NCBI GenBank assembly: GCA_020720085.1
Contig: DYPE01000005.1
Location: 7,860 to 49,381 of the forward strand
Reading direction: 5' to 3'
DNA from: Dichelobacter nodosus
GTDB lineage: Bacteria > Pseudomonadota > Gammaproteobacteria > Beggiatoales > Beggiatoaceae
DNA length: 41,522 nt
A program made the translations under genes and the position numbers. Below, in pieces: positions 14,912-23,707 of this stretch (positions are counted from its first letter, which is position 1; each line of letters starts with the position of its first letter). Under the pieces are notes generated by a model. The model saw nothing but the letters and a program-made list of their open reading frames with translations. It had not been told where the DNA came from and did no database searches.

Positions 14912-15916
14912 CTATATACAATCCAACACGATTTTGCCCTGGGTATGCCCTTGTTCCAACAACAGATGCGCCTGCACGGCTTGTGCCAGCGGCAGCGCCT
15001 GGCTGAGATGCACGCGCAATTTGCCAGCTTCTGCCAATTGCGTAGCGGCTTCGAGCATGTGGCGCTGGCCCACGCGCGCGGCGTGCAGATTTTGCATCAT
15101 CGGCGTGAGCATTAATTCATAAAAAATGCCTAAATTCTTTACCTTGGCCTGCTTGATGGCCTCTGCTGTGCAGGCTTGCTCTAGCAGGGTTACGATTTTG
15201 CCATAGACCTTGGCCGCCGCAAATGCTTGGCAAAAGCCCTCGCCACCCACGGTATCGAAAATGATGTCCACGCCCTGTCCGTCTGTCCAGGCGGCGCAGG
15301 ATTGCGCGATGTTTTCTTCGTTATACAAAATGGTATGTTCCGCGCCCAGAGCGCGGGCGAATTGCGCTTTGGCTGCGCTGCCCACCGTGGCCGCCACGCG
15401 CGCGCCCAATTCATGCGCCAATTGTATCGCCAAATGGCCCACGCCACCCGCACCGCCAATCACCAACACGGTCTGGCCGCGCGCCAGTTGCGCGCGATCC
15501 ACCAGCGCTTCCCAGGCCGTAATCCACGCCAGCGGCAACGCCGCAGCTTCGTGCATGGGCCAATTGGCAGGCTTGCGCGCCAAATAATCCTCATGCACTA
15601 CGGTATATTCAGCGTAATTGCCTGGCTCAGCGCCGCCAATGCCGCCATTCATCCAATACACTTCATCGCCAGGCTGGAAGTGACGCACCGCCTCGCCCAC
15701 GTGCTCCACGATGCCCGCGCCGTCACAGCCGAGCACAATGGGCAGGGACTCAGGCCGCGTGCCGCCTCGGTTGCGCATTTTGTAATCCACTGGGTTCAGC
15801 CCAGCGGCGTGAATGCGTATGCACGCATGATGGGGAGAAGGCAATTCCGGCGCGGGAATTTCTTGCCATTGCAAGCATTCCACGCCACCGGGCGCAGTAA
15901 GAACTATCGCTTTCAT
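14912..15916 (-). CDS. Medium-chain (zinc-less) quinone oxidoreductase-like dehydrogenase (334 aa)
   Basis: An MDR superfamily enzyme with an N-terminal GroES-like domain (AAGLNPVDYKMR, then GCDGAGIVEHVGEAV) and a Rossmann domain with the glycine-rich VIGGAGGVGHLAIQLA at about 150-166. The catalytic and structural zinc cysteines of true alcohol dehydrogenases are absent, so it is of the quinone oxidoreductase/zeta-crystallin type using NADPH. The substrate is unknown. It is immediately upstream of the M48 protease and probably co-transcribed with it. Confidence 0.85.
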   Translation of the reverse strand: MKAIVLTAPGGVECLQWQEIPAPELPSPHHACIRIHAAGLNPVDYKMRNRGGTRPESLPIVLGCDGAGIVEHVGEAVRHFQPGDEVYWMNGGIGGAEPGNYAEYTVVHEDYLARKPANWPMHEAAALPLAWITAWEALVDRAQLARGQTVLVIGGAGGVGHLAIQLAHELGARVAATVGSAAKAQFARALGAEHTILYNEENIAQSCAAWTDGQGVDIIFDTVGGEGFCQAFAAAKVYGKIVTLLEQACTAEAIKQAKVKNLGIFYELMLTPMMQNLHAARVGQRHMLEAATQLAEAGKLRVHLSQALPLAQAVQAHLLLEQGHTQGKIVLDCI

Positions 15917-15981
15917 GTTGAATTCCTTGATTTCTGTGGGGAGAGGGTATTCCCCATAATTATAATTTGGTTAAATGATGT

Positions 15982-16614
15982 TTACTCTGTTGGCGGGCGG
16001 GTGTTCTCGCGGGTTCCATCCCAAATTAGACGCGGGTCTAGTGCGTGTGCGGAGAGCATGGTGCATACCACCACAGCGGCAAATGCGTCTGCGCCTGGCC
16101 CGGGGGTAATTTGTGCTAAACCGCCAAATTGCACCAGCGCGGCCAAAATTGCCACAACAAAAATGTCAATCATAGACCAGCGCCCCACCCATTCCACCAG
16201 GCGGTATAGGCGCAAATGCTCTTGTTGCCGTGTCGCATGAATGCGTTGCCCGCCAATGACAAGCAATAAATATATCATGGCGATAAATTTTAGAATGGGG
16301 ATAAGTATGCTGGCAATGAACACCACGGCGGCCACCAGGTAGGCATGGTGGCGGATCAGCGCGTCCACGCCGCCAAGAATGGTATTGGCGGTGTTCTGGC
16401 CGAGCACGCCAGTGGTCATGATGGGATAGAGATTGGCAGGCACGTACAATACCATCCCAGCGAGTAACCAAGCCCAGGCACGTTGCACACTGTGGTGCTC
16501 GCGTGAGTGTAGTGGCGCTTGGCAACGCGCGCAAAGCCGCTGGTCTAGCGGCGCAATTTGGCCGCACGCCAGGCAGGCTTGCTGGCCGTTTTGGCGCGCG
16601 CTTAAGTATGCCAT
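15982..16614 (-). CDS. PqiA-like inner-membrane protein, second half (210 aa)
   Basis: It has an N-terminal zinc ribbon CLACGQIAPLDQRLCARC, then membrane helices (AWAWLLAGMVLYVPANLYPI, VAAVVFIASILIPILKFIAM, MIDIFVVAILAALVQFG). The motif NLYPIMTTGVLGQ is typical of PqiA. E. coli PqiA is one protein of two such halves; here they are two overlapping genes. PqiA works with the MCE protein PqiB in lipid transport across the envelope, but no pqiB/pqiC is found in the window. Confidence 0.9.
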   Translation of the reverse strand: MAYLSARQNGQQACLACGQIAPLDQRLCARCQAPLHSREHHSVQRAWAWLLAGMVLYVPANLYPIMTTGVLGQNTANTILGGVDALIRHHAYLVAAVVFIASILIPILKFIAMIYLLLVIGGQRIHATRQQEHLRLYRLVEWVGRWSMIDIFVVAILAALVQFGGLAQITPGPGADAFAAVVVCTMLSAHALDPRLIWDGTRENTRPPTE

Positions 16615-17195
16615 GGCGCGTGCTTATCCCAGGTGTGTTCAACCCACGCCATCACCAACACCAGGCCGAGAAACGCCCAAAATCCTGGGCCGGGCATCAG
16701 GGCACCTAAATCCGCCAGTTTTACCACCGCCACCAGCGCGCCCAGCAAATAAATCTCTGCCATATTCCACGGCACCAACCCCGTTGCCAGCCGATAAACC
16801 CACAGCCACCATGGCCCACGCCGCGCCAGCGTCAAATAAAGCAAGGAAACGATGCGCGCCAACGGCGCGAGCAGTACCAGGACGAACGCGAGCACAGCCA
16901 ATGCGGGCATGGCGCGCTGATAAAGTGCGGCAATGCTGGTGGCCAGAAAAATGTGCCGCTCACGCCCGCTCGTCTCCAGCGTCATAAAAGGAAATGCGTT
17001 GGCTATCCAATACAAAATCAACGCCACACATAACCACGCCACAAACGCCTGCCCATTGCCCGGACGCCAGCGCATGAGCACTGCGTTGCAGCGCGCACAA
17101 CGCAAGGTATGTGCCTGCAATGGCAGCTCAACTTCATGCAAGCAATCGCATTCATGGCAGGCCATGAGATGACGTTGGGCAGAATGTGCGGACAT
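16602..17195 (-). CDS. PqiA-like inner-membrane protein, first half (197 aa)
   Basis: Start ATG 17195 (MSAHSAQRHLMACH) follows GGGGAACCCAGTGTT and is preferred over an upstream TTG. The N-terminal zinc ribbon is CHECDCLHEVELPLQAHTLRC plus CARC-type pairs, followed by membrane helices (FVAWLCVALILYWIANAFPF, ALAVLAFVLVLLAPLARIVS) and the PqiA-type ANAFPFMTLETSG. It overlaps the second-half gene by 13 bp, so the two are co-translated as subunits of one complex. Confidence 0.9.
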   Translation of the reverse strand: MSAHSAQRHLMACHECDCLHEVELPLQAHTLRCARCNAVLMRWRPGNGQAFVAWLCVALILYWIANAFPFMTLETSGRERHIFLATSIAALYQRAMPALAVLAFVLVLLAPLARIVSLLYLTLARRGPWWLWVYRLATGLVPWNMAEIYLLGALVAVVKLADLGALMPGPGFWAFLGLVLVMAWVEHTWDKHAPWHT

Positions 17196-17386
17196 AACAC
17201 TGGGTTCCCCAGGCAAAGGCGGCTTGCGCCGTGTGATTACTGGATTTTAGGGGGTAAACCTGCTAGGCTTCCTACGGTTGAAACGGTTTCCTGCTGCTAT
17301 ACGGCACGGGGAACACACAGCCATATTTAATCCATCCTTCCTAAATATTACCGAAGCTACGCAAAAAGAAAAAGGAGCACTCTATC

Positions 17387-17998
17387 ATGCAATCCAATCG
17401 TTCATTATTGACTCTGGCTGCCAGTGCGTTACTGTTCAGTGGTTCCGTGTTGGCGCAAGGCCCAGACGGCAAAGCCCTGTATACAGCCAAAATGTGCATG
17501 ACCTGCCATGGCCCAGATGGCGCTACGCCTACCGCGCCTATGTACCCCAAACTCACCGGTTTGGCGGAGGATTATATGACCGCCCAGATGACCGCCATTC
17601 AATCTGGCGCGCGCGCCAATGGCGCATCCGCTGCGATGAAGGCAATCACCGCCACAGTGAAGCCCGAAGAATTCGCTGCCATTGCCAAATGGCTGGCCAG
17701 CCAACCCGCCATCGCCAAGGGCGGCGTGGATAAAGCCGCACCAGGTGCCAAATTGTTCGCAGAAAAAGGCTGCGCCGCTTGCCATGGCGAAGACGCCAAT
17801 ACGCCAGTTTCCAATGCAGAAAATGGCAATGTGCCCAAGCTGGCTGGTCAAGGCAACGTATACTCCCTCAATCAAATGAAGGATATCCGTGACGGCAAGC
17901 GTGCCAGCGCGGATAGCGCCAAAATGAAAGCCAAAGTAGAAGGGCTGACTGACGCCGATTTCACCACGCTTTCCGCATGGTTGGCTGCGGTGAAATAA
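17387..17998 (+). CDS. Dihaem cytochrome c4-type protein (203 aa)
   Basis: The signal peptide LLTLAASALLFSGSVLAQ is followed by two class I cytochrome c domains, with haem-binding CMTCH (37-41) and CAACH (129-133). Methionine ligands lie downstream of each, near MKAIT and MKAKV. The protein acts in the periplasm as an electron carrier to a terminal oxidase. AAGGAG precedes ATG 17387. It is the only gene of its transcription unit, closed by the hairpin at 18037. Confidence 0.93.
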   Translation: MQSNRSLLTLAASALLFSGSVLAQGPDGKALYTAKMCMTCHGPDGATPTAPMYPKLTGLAEDYMTAQMTAIQSGARANGASAAMKAITATVKPEEFAAIAKWLASQPAIAKGGVDKAAPGAKLFAEKGCAACHGEDANTPVSNAENGNVPKLAGQGNVYSLNQMKDIRDGKRASADSAKMKAKVEGLTDADFTTLSAWLAAVK

Positions 17999-18036
17999 TT
18001 TATTTCAGCCATTGGCACGCCATCCGCTAACGCCCG

Positions 18037-18092
18037 CGTTCGACCCCAGGGCTGGTTTTTAGTTTTTCCAGACTGTAGGTCGAACGTTTTAT
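18037..18092 (+). terminator. Hairpin downstream of cytochrome c4
   Basis: CGTTCGACC (18037-18045) and GGTCGAACG (18078-18086) pair perfectly, with an inner CTGG/CCAG stem, followed by TTTTATTG. This is a plausible terminator of the cytochrome gene. Confidence 0.55.
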
Positions 18093-18123
18093 TGTAGTTT
18101 TTGGCATATAATACAATATCGTA

Positions 18124-18501
18124 ATGAAGCTGGAACACGTCACTTTTATTTTAGAAGAAAAATACAGCCAATTGGCTCGCACGTTGATTGCGCAATTGCG
18201 CGATGGCCCAGCGCCATTCGGCGCAACGTTTTGGCCCGCATTTCTGCGCGAGGCGCAACGCGCGTTACCAGAATACGAGCCGCACGAAGCGCGCGCGCTG
18301 GAGCTTATGCGCCAAGCGCTAACGCCGTTGTCGCATACCGAACGCCAATTGCTGTGGTTATTAAGCGGCGGCTATGCCGCGTGGCAGCGCGAACACTTAC
18401 AAGAATTTCCCATGCCCGAGGAAATTTTGCAAGATATTGCCGACGAGTTGTTTTCCCGCGTAGAACAGCGCGCCATTGAGGCGGATTTGGATGAAAGGTA
18501 A
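18124..18501 (+). CDS. Small hypothetical protein (125 aa)
   Basis: I do not recognise this family. It is a mainly helical, soluble protein (MKLEHVTFILEEKYSQLART, then FWPAFLREAQRALPEYEPHE, then QDIADELFSRVEQRAIEADL) with no signal peptide. A TATAAT at 18107-18112 is so near the start that the leader would be very short. It ends inside a direct/inverted repeat pair (18487-18566). Confidence 0.65.
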   Translation: MKLEHVTFILEEKYSQLARTLIAQLRDGPAPFGATFWPAFLREAQRALPEYEPHEARALELMRQALTPLSHTERQLLWLLSGGYAAWQREHLQEFPMPEEILQDIADELFSRVEQRAIEADLDER

Positions 18502-18566
18502 CGGCCAGTGCTTAACTCGCCACTACACACTGACCGCTTGGATGAGAGGTTAGTGGCTAGTTAAGC
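18487..18566. repeat. Direct and inverted imperfect repeats after the small ORF
   Basis: TTGGATGAAAGGTAACGGCC (18487-18506) and TTGGATGAGAGGTTAGTGGC (18538-18557) are imperfect direct copies. GCTTAACTCGCCACT (18510-18524) and AGTGGCTAGTTAAGC (18552-18566) are inverted with one mismatch. The arrangement may form a hairpin that terminates the upstream gene. Confidence 0.55.
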
Positions 18567-18591
18567 TTAAAAAGATTCCTTGGATTAAATC

Positions 18592-20037
18592 ATGCACTGC
18601 TTGAGAACTGATATGATGATGAATCACATGACCTATATCCGCCTGGTATTGCTGGCGATTTTTATAGTAACCGTCTCGGGATGCGCGCTCACAGGCGTTT
18701 CCCCCAATGCTGCTGAAGACCGGCTGCGCGAGCGTGCGGATGGCCTGTTGCGCCAATCCTCCATGAGCGGCCAACAAGAAATGCTCGGAATGGCAGGCTA
18801 TGGCTATCCCATTTCTGGCGAGCACATCCGCACGGTGTGGGATAGGGTTAAACTTGGCCTGTTGTTGAAAGACTATTACGATCATCCGCGCGTTGAAGAA
18901 ATGCGCGAATTCTACTTGGCCAAAGAGCGCTACTTTCCTAAGCTCGCGGAAAACGCTTCACCTTATTTGCACCATATCGCCACAACCACGGGCAAAATGC
19001 AAATTCCACAAGAAATCGCTTTGTTGCCCGCCATTGAAAGTTATTTTAATCCCAAAGCCTACTCGCCCATGCACGCGGCGGGCTTATGGCAATTTATCTC
19101 CAGCACCGGTCGGCGTTACGGCTTGCGTCAAAATCGTTGGTACGATGGTCGCCGCGACGTGGTGGCGTCTACGGACGCAGCGCTAAATTATTTATATTAT
19201 CTATATGATTATTTTGACCAAGATTGGCTGAAAGCGATTGCCGCCTACAATTGCGGCGAAGGCGCGGTACAAAAGGCGGTGAATGCCAATTTGCAGGAAG
19301 GCAAGCCCACGGATTTCTGGTCGTTGGACTTGCCCGAGGAAACCGAGCAATTCGTACCCCGGTTGTTGGCAGTATCCTCAGTCATTGCCAATCCAGAGGA
19401 ATACAACGTGGAATTGCCAGAAATTCCCGACCGACAAACTTTTAACGTAATCAACACCGACAAGCGCATTAACCTTTCCCAAGCCGCGAATTATCTTGGT
19501 ATTGACTACCAAGATTTGCTCCGGCTCAATCCAGCGTACAAACGCGGCGCTACTGAGCCGGATGCCGACAATTTGTTGCTGCTGCCTGCCGACAAGGTAG
19601 AAGAAATGGGCGAAGAAATTGTCGCCGCACTCTCTCAAGCAGAAACCGAGGTGGAGGAACAAGCGGATGTAGCGGAAGAAACCGCACCGCGCAAACGCAG
19701 TGCCCAGGCCAGTCAGGCCTACCGCGTGCGTTCTGGCGACACGCTGGCCGCAATCGCCCGCCAGTTCAATACCACTGCCAAGGTATTACGTAAACTCAAT
19801 GACTTAAGGAGTAATGCGCTGGCAACGGGCGTGACCTTGCGTGTTCCCGTGTCTCGCAATGTCAAGTCGACGTCCACTGCACAGGCCAAGCGCCGCAGCC
19901 ACATCATTCAGCCTGGCGATTCACTATGGAATATCGCCCGCCGCTATGGCGTAAATATTTCCAAACTGTCCGCCATCAATGCCGTAAAGCCCAATACTGT
20001 CCTGCACACCGGGATGCAATTGGTATTGCCGGACTGA
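18592..20037 (+). CDS. mltD: Membrane-bound lytic murein transglycosylase D-type lipoprotein with LysM (481 aa)
   Basis: It cleaves peptidoglycan between MurNAc and GlcNAc. A lipoprotein signal with lipobox VSGC lies near residue 31. The SLT domain has the catalytic glutamate in LLPAIESYFNPKAYSP, then AAGLWQFISSTGRRYGL and AAYNCGEGAVQKAV. Two LysM domains follow: YRVRSGDTLAAIARQFNTT and HIIQPGDSLWNIARRYG. No strong ribosome-binding site marks ATG 18592; ATG 18613 is an alternative. The cyclase gene follows in the same direction 49 bp downstream. Confidence 0.92.
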   Translation: MHCLRTDMMMNHMTYIRLVLLAIFIVTVSGCALTGVSPNAAEDRLRERADGLLRQSSMSGQQEMLGMAGYGYPISGEHIRTVWDRVKLGLLLKDYYDHPRVEEMREFYLAKERYFPKLAENASPYLHHIATTTGKMQIPQEIALLPAIESYFNPKAYSPMHAAGLWQFISSTGRRYGLRQNRWYDGRRDVVASTDAALNYLYYLYDYFDQDWLKAIAAYNCGEGAVQKAVNANLQEGKPTDFWSLDLPEETEQFVPRLLAVSSVIANPEEYNVELPEIPDRQTFNVINTDKRINLSQAANYLGIDYQDLLRLNPAYKRGATEPDADNLLLLPADKVEEMGEEIVAALSQAETEVEEQADVAEETAPRKRSAQASQAYRVRSGDTLAAIARQFNTTAKVLRKLNDLRSNALATGVTLRVPVSRNVKSTSTAQAKRRSHIIQPGDSLWNIARRYGVNISKLSAINAVKPNTVLHTGMQLVLPD

Positions 20038-20086
20038 TGCCCCCGCTCGATTTTTATCCATTTTTTGCCGCAGACGGACCGCCTAA

Positions 20087-22033
20087 GTGTTTTCGCTTCG
20101 CTATCAACAAATTCTGCTAGCCATTGCGCTGGTGCTGGCGAGCGCATTCAGTTTATTTGCCATGGTGGATTGGGCATTGCGGACGGATGACGGGCAGCAG
20201 CAATTCACCAAGTTGGAAATTATCCGTGCCAGCGCAGCACAATGGTTGGCGCAACACCTGGATATACTCAACGCCAAGGCCAACCAATGGGCACAGTCGC
20301 ACTGGCTGCACCAACAATTGGCCATACCAGGCCGCGACACCTCGGCCACCTTACTGGCGGCTGAAGATTTGCCTGTTGGCCACGCGGGAGATTTTCTGTT
20401 TGTGCATAGCAATGGTGGTATTCTGGCGGTAGGCCAGAATTTGTATCCACTGTTGCGTGGCAGCGAACTGTTGGCGCGCGTACAACGTGGTGAAACGCAA
20501 CATGGTGTAATTTCGAATGAAACCACAACTTGGCTGGTAAGCGGTGTACCCACTGCACAATCCGTTGCGCCTGGTGGGTTGTTTGCTGTAAAAATGCTGG
20601 ACACAGACTTTTTCACTACTTTGGCGCAAGCCACGGGCAGTACCGTGGCCTTGCCTCGCCCTGGCGGCGCGCCCATTGTTGCCGTGCCGCCAGGCCCAAT
20701 GCAACCTCCCGTGTTGACGGCGGAAAGCGTGGAGCCATTGCTGCAACTGCAAGCGGATCATCCCGCACAGTGGCGACACCATGGTCAGACTTGGTGGGTA
20801 ACCCGCGTTTCCTCCCCGTCTGCGCCAACGCTACTTTTACTGTCGCCACGCGCCGAAGGCTATCAACGTTGGCTGTGGGCCATGCGCTTTGCAGCGGTAA
20901 GCGGCCTGTGGCTATTGATTGCCGGAGCCGTGATGTATTGGGTGACGGTGCCGTGGCTGCGCAATCTGGCCATGCTATACACTGTAGCGGAACAAGCGGG
21001 CCGCGACCACTATGACTTTCGCGTGCGCATTGGCGGCCACAACGAGTTTAGCCAATTTGGCGAAGCATTCAACCAAATGCTGCAAGAATTCGCCGAAAAA
21101 GAGCAATTGCGTGAGGCCATGGAAAAAATCGTTTCCAAGCAAATTGCCTATGAAATCCTGCAAGGCGGTGTCAACCTGGAAGGCGAAGAACGCCAAGCCA
21201 GCGTGCTGACCGCAGATTTGCATGGCTTTTCGCGTGTGTCCGCCAATCTCAAGCCCAATGAATTGTTGGAATTGCTCAACAATTATTTCACCCGCATGAG
21301 TTTCTGCATTGATGCCCGCAATGGCACGATCGATAAATATCTAGGCGACGCCTTCATGGCACTGTTCGGCGTGCCTGCTCGGGTGGATGACGACGCACTG
21401 GCTGCTGTCTTGGCGGCACAGGATATTTTAACCGCGTTGGAGCTGTTTAACTTGGAAGTGGGGCAGTACAAGGACAAACATTTTTCCGTGGGCATAGGCA
21501 TTCACAGCGGCAGCCTTGTGGCCGGCAATATCGGCGCGGACGACAGGCTGAATTATTCCGTCATTGGCGAGGCAGTCAATTTATCTGCGCGTATTCAAGG
21601 CTTAACCAAACTGTACAACACGCCCATCCTTGCTTCGGGCGATACCATGGACAGAATCAAACTCCAGTCCGTAGCCACTCTGCAAACTGGCGTAATTTTT
21701 CAAGCCCGCCAAGTGGATGTGGTACATCTCAAAGATCACGCCGAAGGAATGCCTATATGGGAAATTTTCCCGCGTAATGCCTGCCCATTTTCGGTAGACA
21801 GCCTACAACTCTTTGAGCAAGCTAGAAACTTGGCGATGGAACAGCAATTTAAACCCGCACTGGAGCGCTTTGAACAACTGCTTGCGTTCCTGCCCGAGGA
21901 CGGCCCATCGCGCTTATGGGTCGAACGCTGCCAACGTTACGCATTGAATTCAAGCGCATTTAAAGCGGATTACCCGCACGGCGCGTTTGGCCGAGGGCAC
22001 TTGGCTGCCAACGACTGTCCTCCTTTGGAGTAG
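20087..22033 (+). CDS. Membrane adenylate/guanylate cyclase with HAMP (648 aa)
   Basis: The GTG start at 20087 is chosen because it keeps the first membrane helix (ILLAIALVLASAFSLFA). A periplasmic sensor region spans residues about 30-265; a second helix (WLLIAGAVMYWVTVPWL) and HAMP follow; then a class III nucleotide cyclase domain (about 365-555). Its metal-binding aspartates are in VLTADLHGFS and DKYLGDAFMALFG, and the substrate region is NYSVIGEAVNLSARIQG. The C-terminal 80 residues look TPR-like. A cyclic-nucleotide-binding protein gene follows after three bases, so this is probably a two-gene second-messenger unit. Whether ATP or GTP is used cannot be decided from sequence alone. Confidence 0.9.
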   Translation: MFSLRYQQILLAIALVLASAFSLFAMVDWALRTDDGQQQFTKLEIIRASAAQWLAQHLDILNAKANQWAQSHWLHQQLAIPGRDTSATLLAAEDLPVGHAGDFLFVHSNGGILAVGQNLYPLLRGSELLARVQRGETQHGVISNETTTWLVSGVPTAQSVAPGGLFAVKMLDTDFFTTLAQATGSTVALPRPGGAPIVAVPPGPMQPPVLTAESVEPLLQLQADHPAQWRHHGQTWWVTRVSSPSAPTLLLLSPRAEGYQRWLWAMRFAAVSGLWLLIAGAVMYWVTVPWLRNLAMLYTVAEQAGRDHYDFRVRIGGHNEFSQFGEAFNQMLQEFAEKEQLREAMEKIVSKQIAYEILQGGVNLEGEERQASVLTADLHGFSRVSANLKPNELLELLNNYFTRMSFCIDARNGTIDKYLGDAFMALFGVPARVDDDALAAVLAAQDILTALELFNLEVGQYKDKHFSVGIGIHSGSLVAGNIGADDRLNYSVIGEAVNLSARIQGLTKLYNTPILASGDTMDRIKLQSVATLQTGVIFQARQVDVVHLKDHAEGMPIWEIFPRNACPFSVDSLQLFEQARNLAMEQQFKPALERFEQLLAFLPEDGPSRLWVERCQRYALNSSAFKADYPHGAFGRGHLAANDCPPLE

Positions 22034-22036
22034 CCC

Positions 22037-22462
22037 ATGCTGCCGCTGGAAAAAATCATCGTGCTCAACAAGGTTCCGCTGTTTTCGCAACTGCGTACCG
22101 AAGACATTTATATGGTTTCCACCATTGCCATTGAGGAAGCCTACGAGGATGGCCATGTATTGTTCCGCGAAGGCGATCTGGGCGACCGACTATACATTGT
22201 GGTGACGGGCAGTGTATTGATTTTACGTAATAAAGATGGCGCGGAAGCACACCTGGCCACCTTGCATGAAAATGATTTTTTAGGCGAATTGGCGCTATTT
22301 GATGCGGAAACCCGTTCTGCTACCGCCAAATGCGCTGGGCCTTGCACGTTTCTGGTCATTGAACGCAACGACATGGAACAATTGGCGCACGAATACCCCG
22401 CCATTGCCTTTGGTTTTATTAAAGTACTCATCAGCCGCATGAGAAGTATGATTAACCGATAG
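22037..22462 (+). CDS. Cyclic-nucleotide-binding domain protein (141 aa)
   Basis: A single cNMP-binding fold: DGHVLFREGDLGDRLYIVVTG, and the phosphate-binding cassette FLGELALFDAETRSATAKC with the glutamate and arginine that contact the cyclic phosphate. There is no DNA-binding domain, so it is not a CRP homologue; it would act by protein contact. It lies three bases downstream of the cyclase gene and is its probable effector. Confidence 0.9.
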   Translation: MLPLEKIIVLNKVPLFSQLRTEDIYMVSTIAIEEAYEDGHVLFREGDLGDRLYIVVTGSVLILRNKDGAEAHLATLHENDFLGELALFDAETRSATAKCAGPCTFLVIERNDMEQLAHEYPAIAFGFIKVLISRMRSMINR

Positions 22463-22544
22463 TTATCATCTCCAGGCGTGGAATGCTACAATCCTCCTTC
22501 TATTTCTCTTCATTTTTATCTTAATTTGGGTAACCAGCACGATT

Positions 22545-23054
22545 ATGTCCAAGGGAACCGTTAACAAGGTAATCATCCTGGGCCGCCTGGGCGCGGATCC
22601 GGAAACCCGCTACAGTGCGGCAGGCAAAGCCATGACCACGTTCAACGTGGCCACCAACCATTCCCGCCGCGATCCAGATTCTGGCGAATGGCAGGATCAA
22701 ACCGAATGGCACCGTATGGTGCTGTTTGAACGCCAAGCGGAAGTCGCAGCACAGTACTTGCGCAAAGGCAACCAAGCGTATTTTGAGGGCCGTTTGCAAA
22801 CGCGCAAATGGACGGGCAATGATGGCGTGGAACGTTATACCACTGAAATCATTGTGAATGAGCTGACGTTGTTGGGAAGCCGCGAAGAATCTGCTGCTGC
22901 CCCAGCCTATCCCTATGCGGCACCGCCGCAACAACCGCCTGCGGCCCGCCCACCCGCCGCCCCACCTGCGCGTAGCGCGCCGCCACCTGCACCGTCTGCA
23001 CCGCCAACTGCGATGAATCCGCCGACGGATTTTGATGACGACATTCCTTTTTAG
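22545..23054 (+). CDS. ssb: Single-stranded DNA-binding protein
   Basis: An OB-fold SSB of 169 residues: KVIILGRLGADPETRYSAAG, TEWHRMVLFERQAEVAAQYL, YFEGRLQTRKW. A Pro/Ala-rich linker follows (from about 125), and the acidic tip ends in DDDIPF, the docking sequence for replication and repair partners. Start MSKGTVNKVI follows a short 5' leader. Confidence 0.96.
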   Translation: MSKGTVNKVIILGRLGADPETRYSAAGKAMTTFNVATNHSRRDPDSGEWQDQTEWHRMVLFERQAEVAAQYLRKGNQAYFEGRLQTRKWTGNDGVERYTTEIIVNELTLLGSREESAAAPAYPYAAPPQQPPAARPPAAPPARSAPPPAPSAPPTAMNPPTDFDDDIPF

Positions 23055-23055
23055 A

Positions 23056-23574
23056 ATGCCTGTCCCCGCACCGTTTGCGGCGTTGCGCCTGGACTGCGGA
23101 CAAGATGGCGCGTTGCGCGAAGTTTCTTTTATCTTGACCGCAATCGAGCGCACACAAGACATGCAGGAAGACGCACACAATCCGTGGCTTGCGTGGTTGC
23201 GCGCGTATTTCCAGCGCAAGCCTGCCCGTCTGGCGCAAACGTTGGGACTCGCGCCCATGGGCACGCCGTTTCAACAAACATTGTGGCATGCGCTATGCGA
23301 AATTCCGTATGGCCAAACCATGACCTATGGCCAACTGGCGCAACGCCTGAACACCAGCGCCCGTGCTGTGGGCATGGCATGTAAAGCCAATCCGCTGCCA
23401 CTATTCATTCCCTGCCACCGCGTGATTGGCCAGCGCGGTTTAGGCGGCTACATGGGCGCGGCCCCTACAACGCTGACCATTAAACGCTGGTTGTTGGCAG
23501 TAGAACAAGCGGCGGTAATAGTAGACCCACAGGGTAAGTCGGATATTTTTTACTGCCTTCCCAGCGCCTCGTGA
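23056..23574 (+). CDS. ogt: O6-alkylguanine-DNA alkyltransferase (172 aa)
   Basis: It repairs O6-alkylguanine by direct transfer to its cysteine. The active site IPCHRVIG (Cys120) is preceded by TYGQLAQRLNTSARAVGMAC (DNA-binding helix). ATG 23056 directly follows the ssb stop with one base between; the upstream in-frame TTG at 23032 is inside ssb and unlikely. The gene is the second of an ssb-ogt pair. It lacks the zinc-binding N-terminal domain of Ada, so it is of the Ogt kind. Confidence 0.9.
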   Translation: MPVPAPFAALRLDCGQDGALREVSFILTAIERTQDMQEDAHNPWLAWLRAYFQRKPARLAQTLGLAPMGTPFQQTLWHALCEIPYGQTMTYGQLAQRLNTSARAVGMACKANPLPLFIPCHRVIGQRGLGGYMGAAPTTLTIKRWLLAVEQAAVIVDPQGKSDIFYCLPSAS

Positions 23575-23588
23575 TATACGCTTGGCGA

Positions 23589-23616
23589 TTGCTATTTTAG
23601 CGTGTTCCCGTATAAT
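23589..23616 (+). promoter_or_regulatory. Probable sigma-70-type promoter of the chaperone operon
   Basis: TTGCTA (23589-23594), 16 bases, TATAAT (23611-23616). It is followed by a small hairpin (ACCCTAATTGAGTAGGGT) in the leader. No sigma-32 (heat-shock) pattern with proper spacing was seen. Confidence 0.55.
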
Positions 23617-23707
23617 TTTCGCTTCTACCCTAATTGAGTAGGGTTGGTGAACTCTTTATGGTTGTCCACCCATTCGACTATTTTTCTTGTTAAAAATTCA
23701 ATTCTCC

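Noticed and set aside
14901..14921. Extended N-terminus of the M48 protease from an upstream TTG
   Set aside because: The ribosome-binding site AGGAGAA lies inside that extension, directly before ATG 14900.
23575..23707. Sigma-32 heat-shock promoter before the Hsp70 operon
   Set aside because: CTTGGC and CCCGTATAA are present but spaced about 20 bases instead of 13-15; a sigma-70 pattern fits better.
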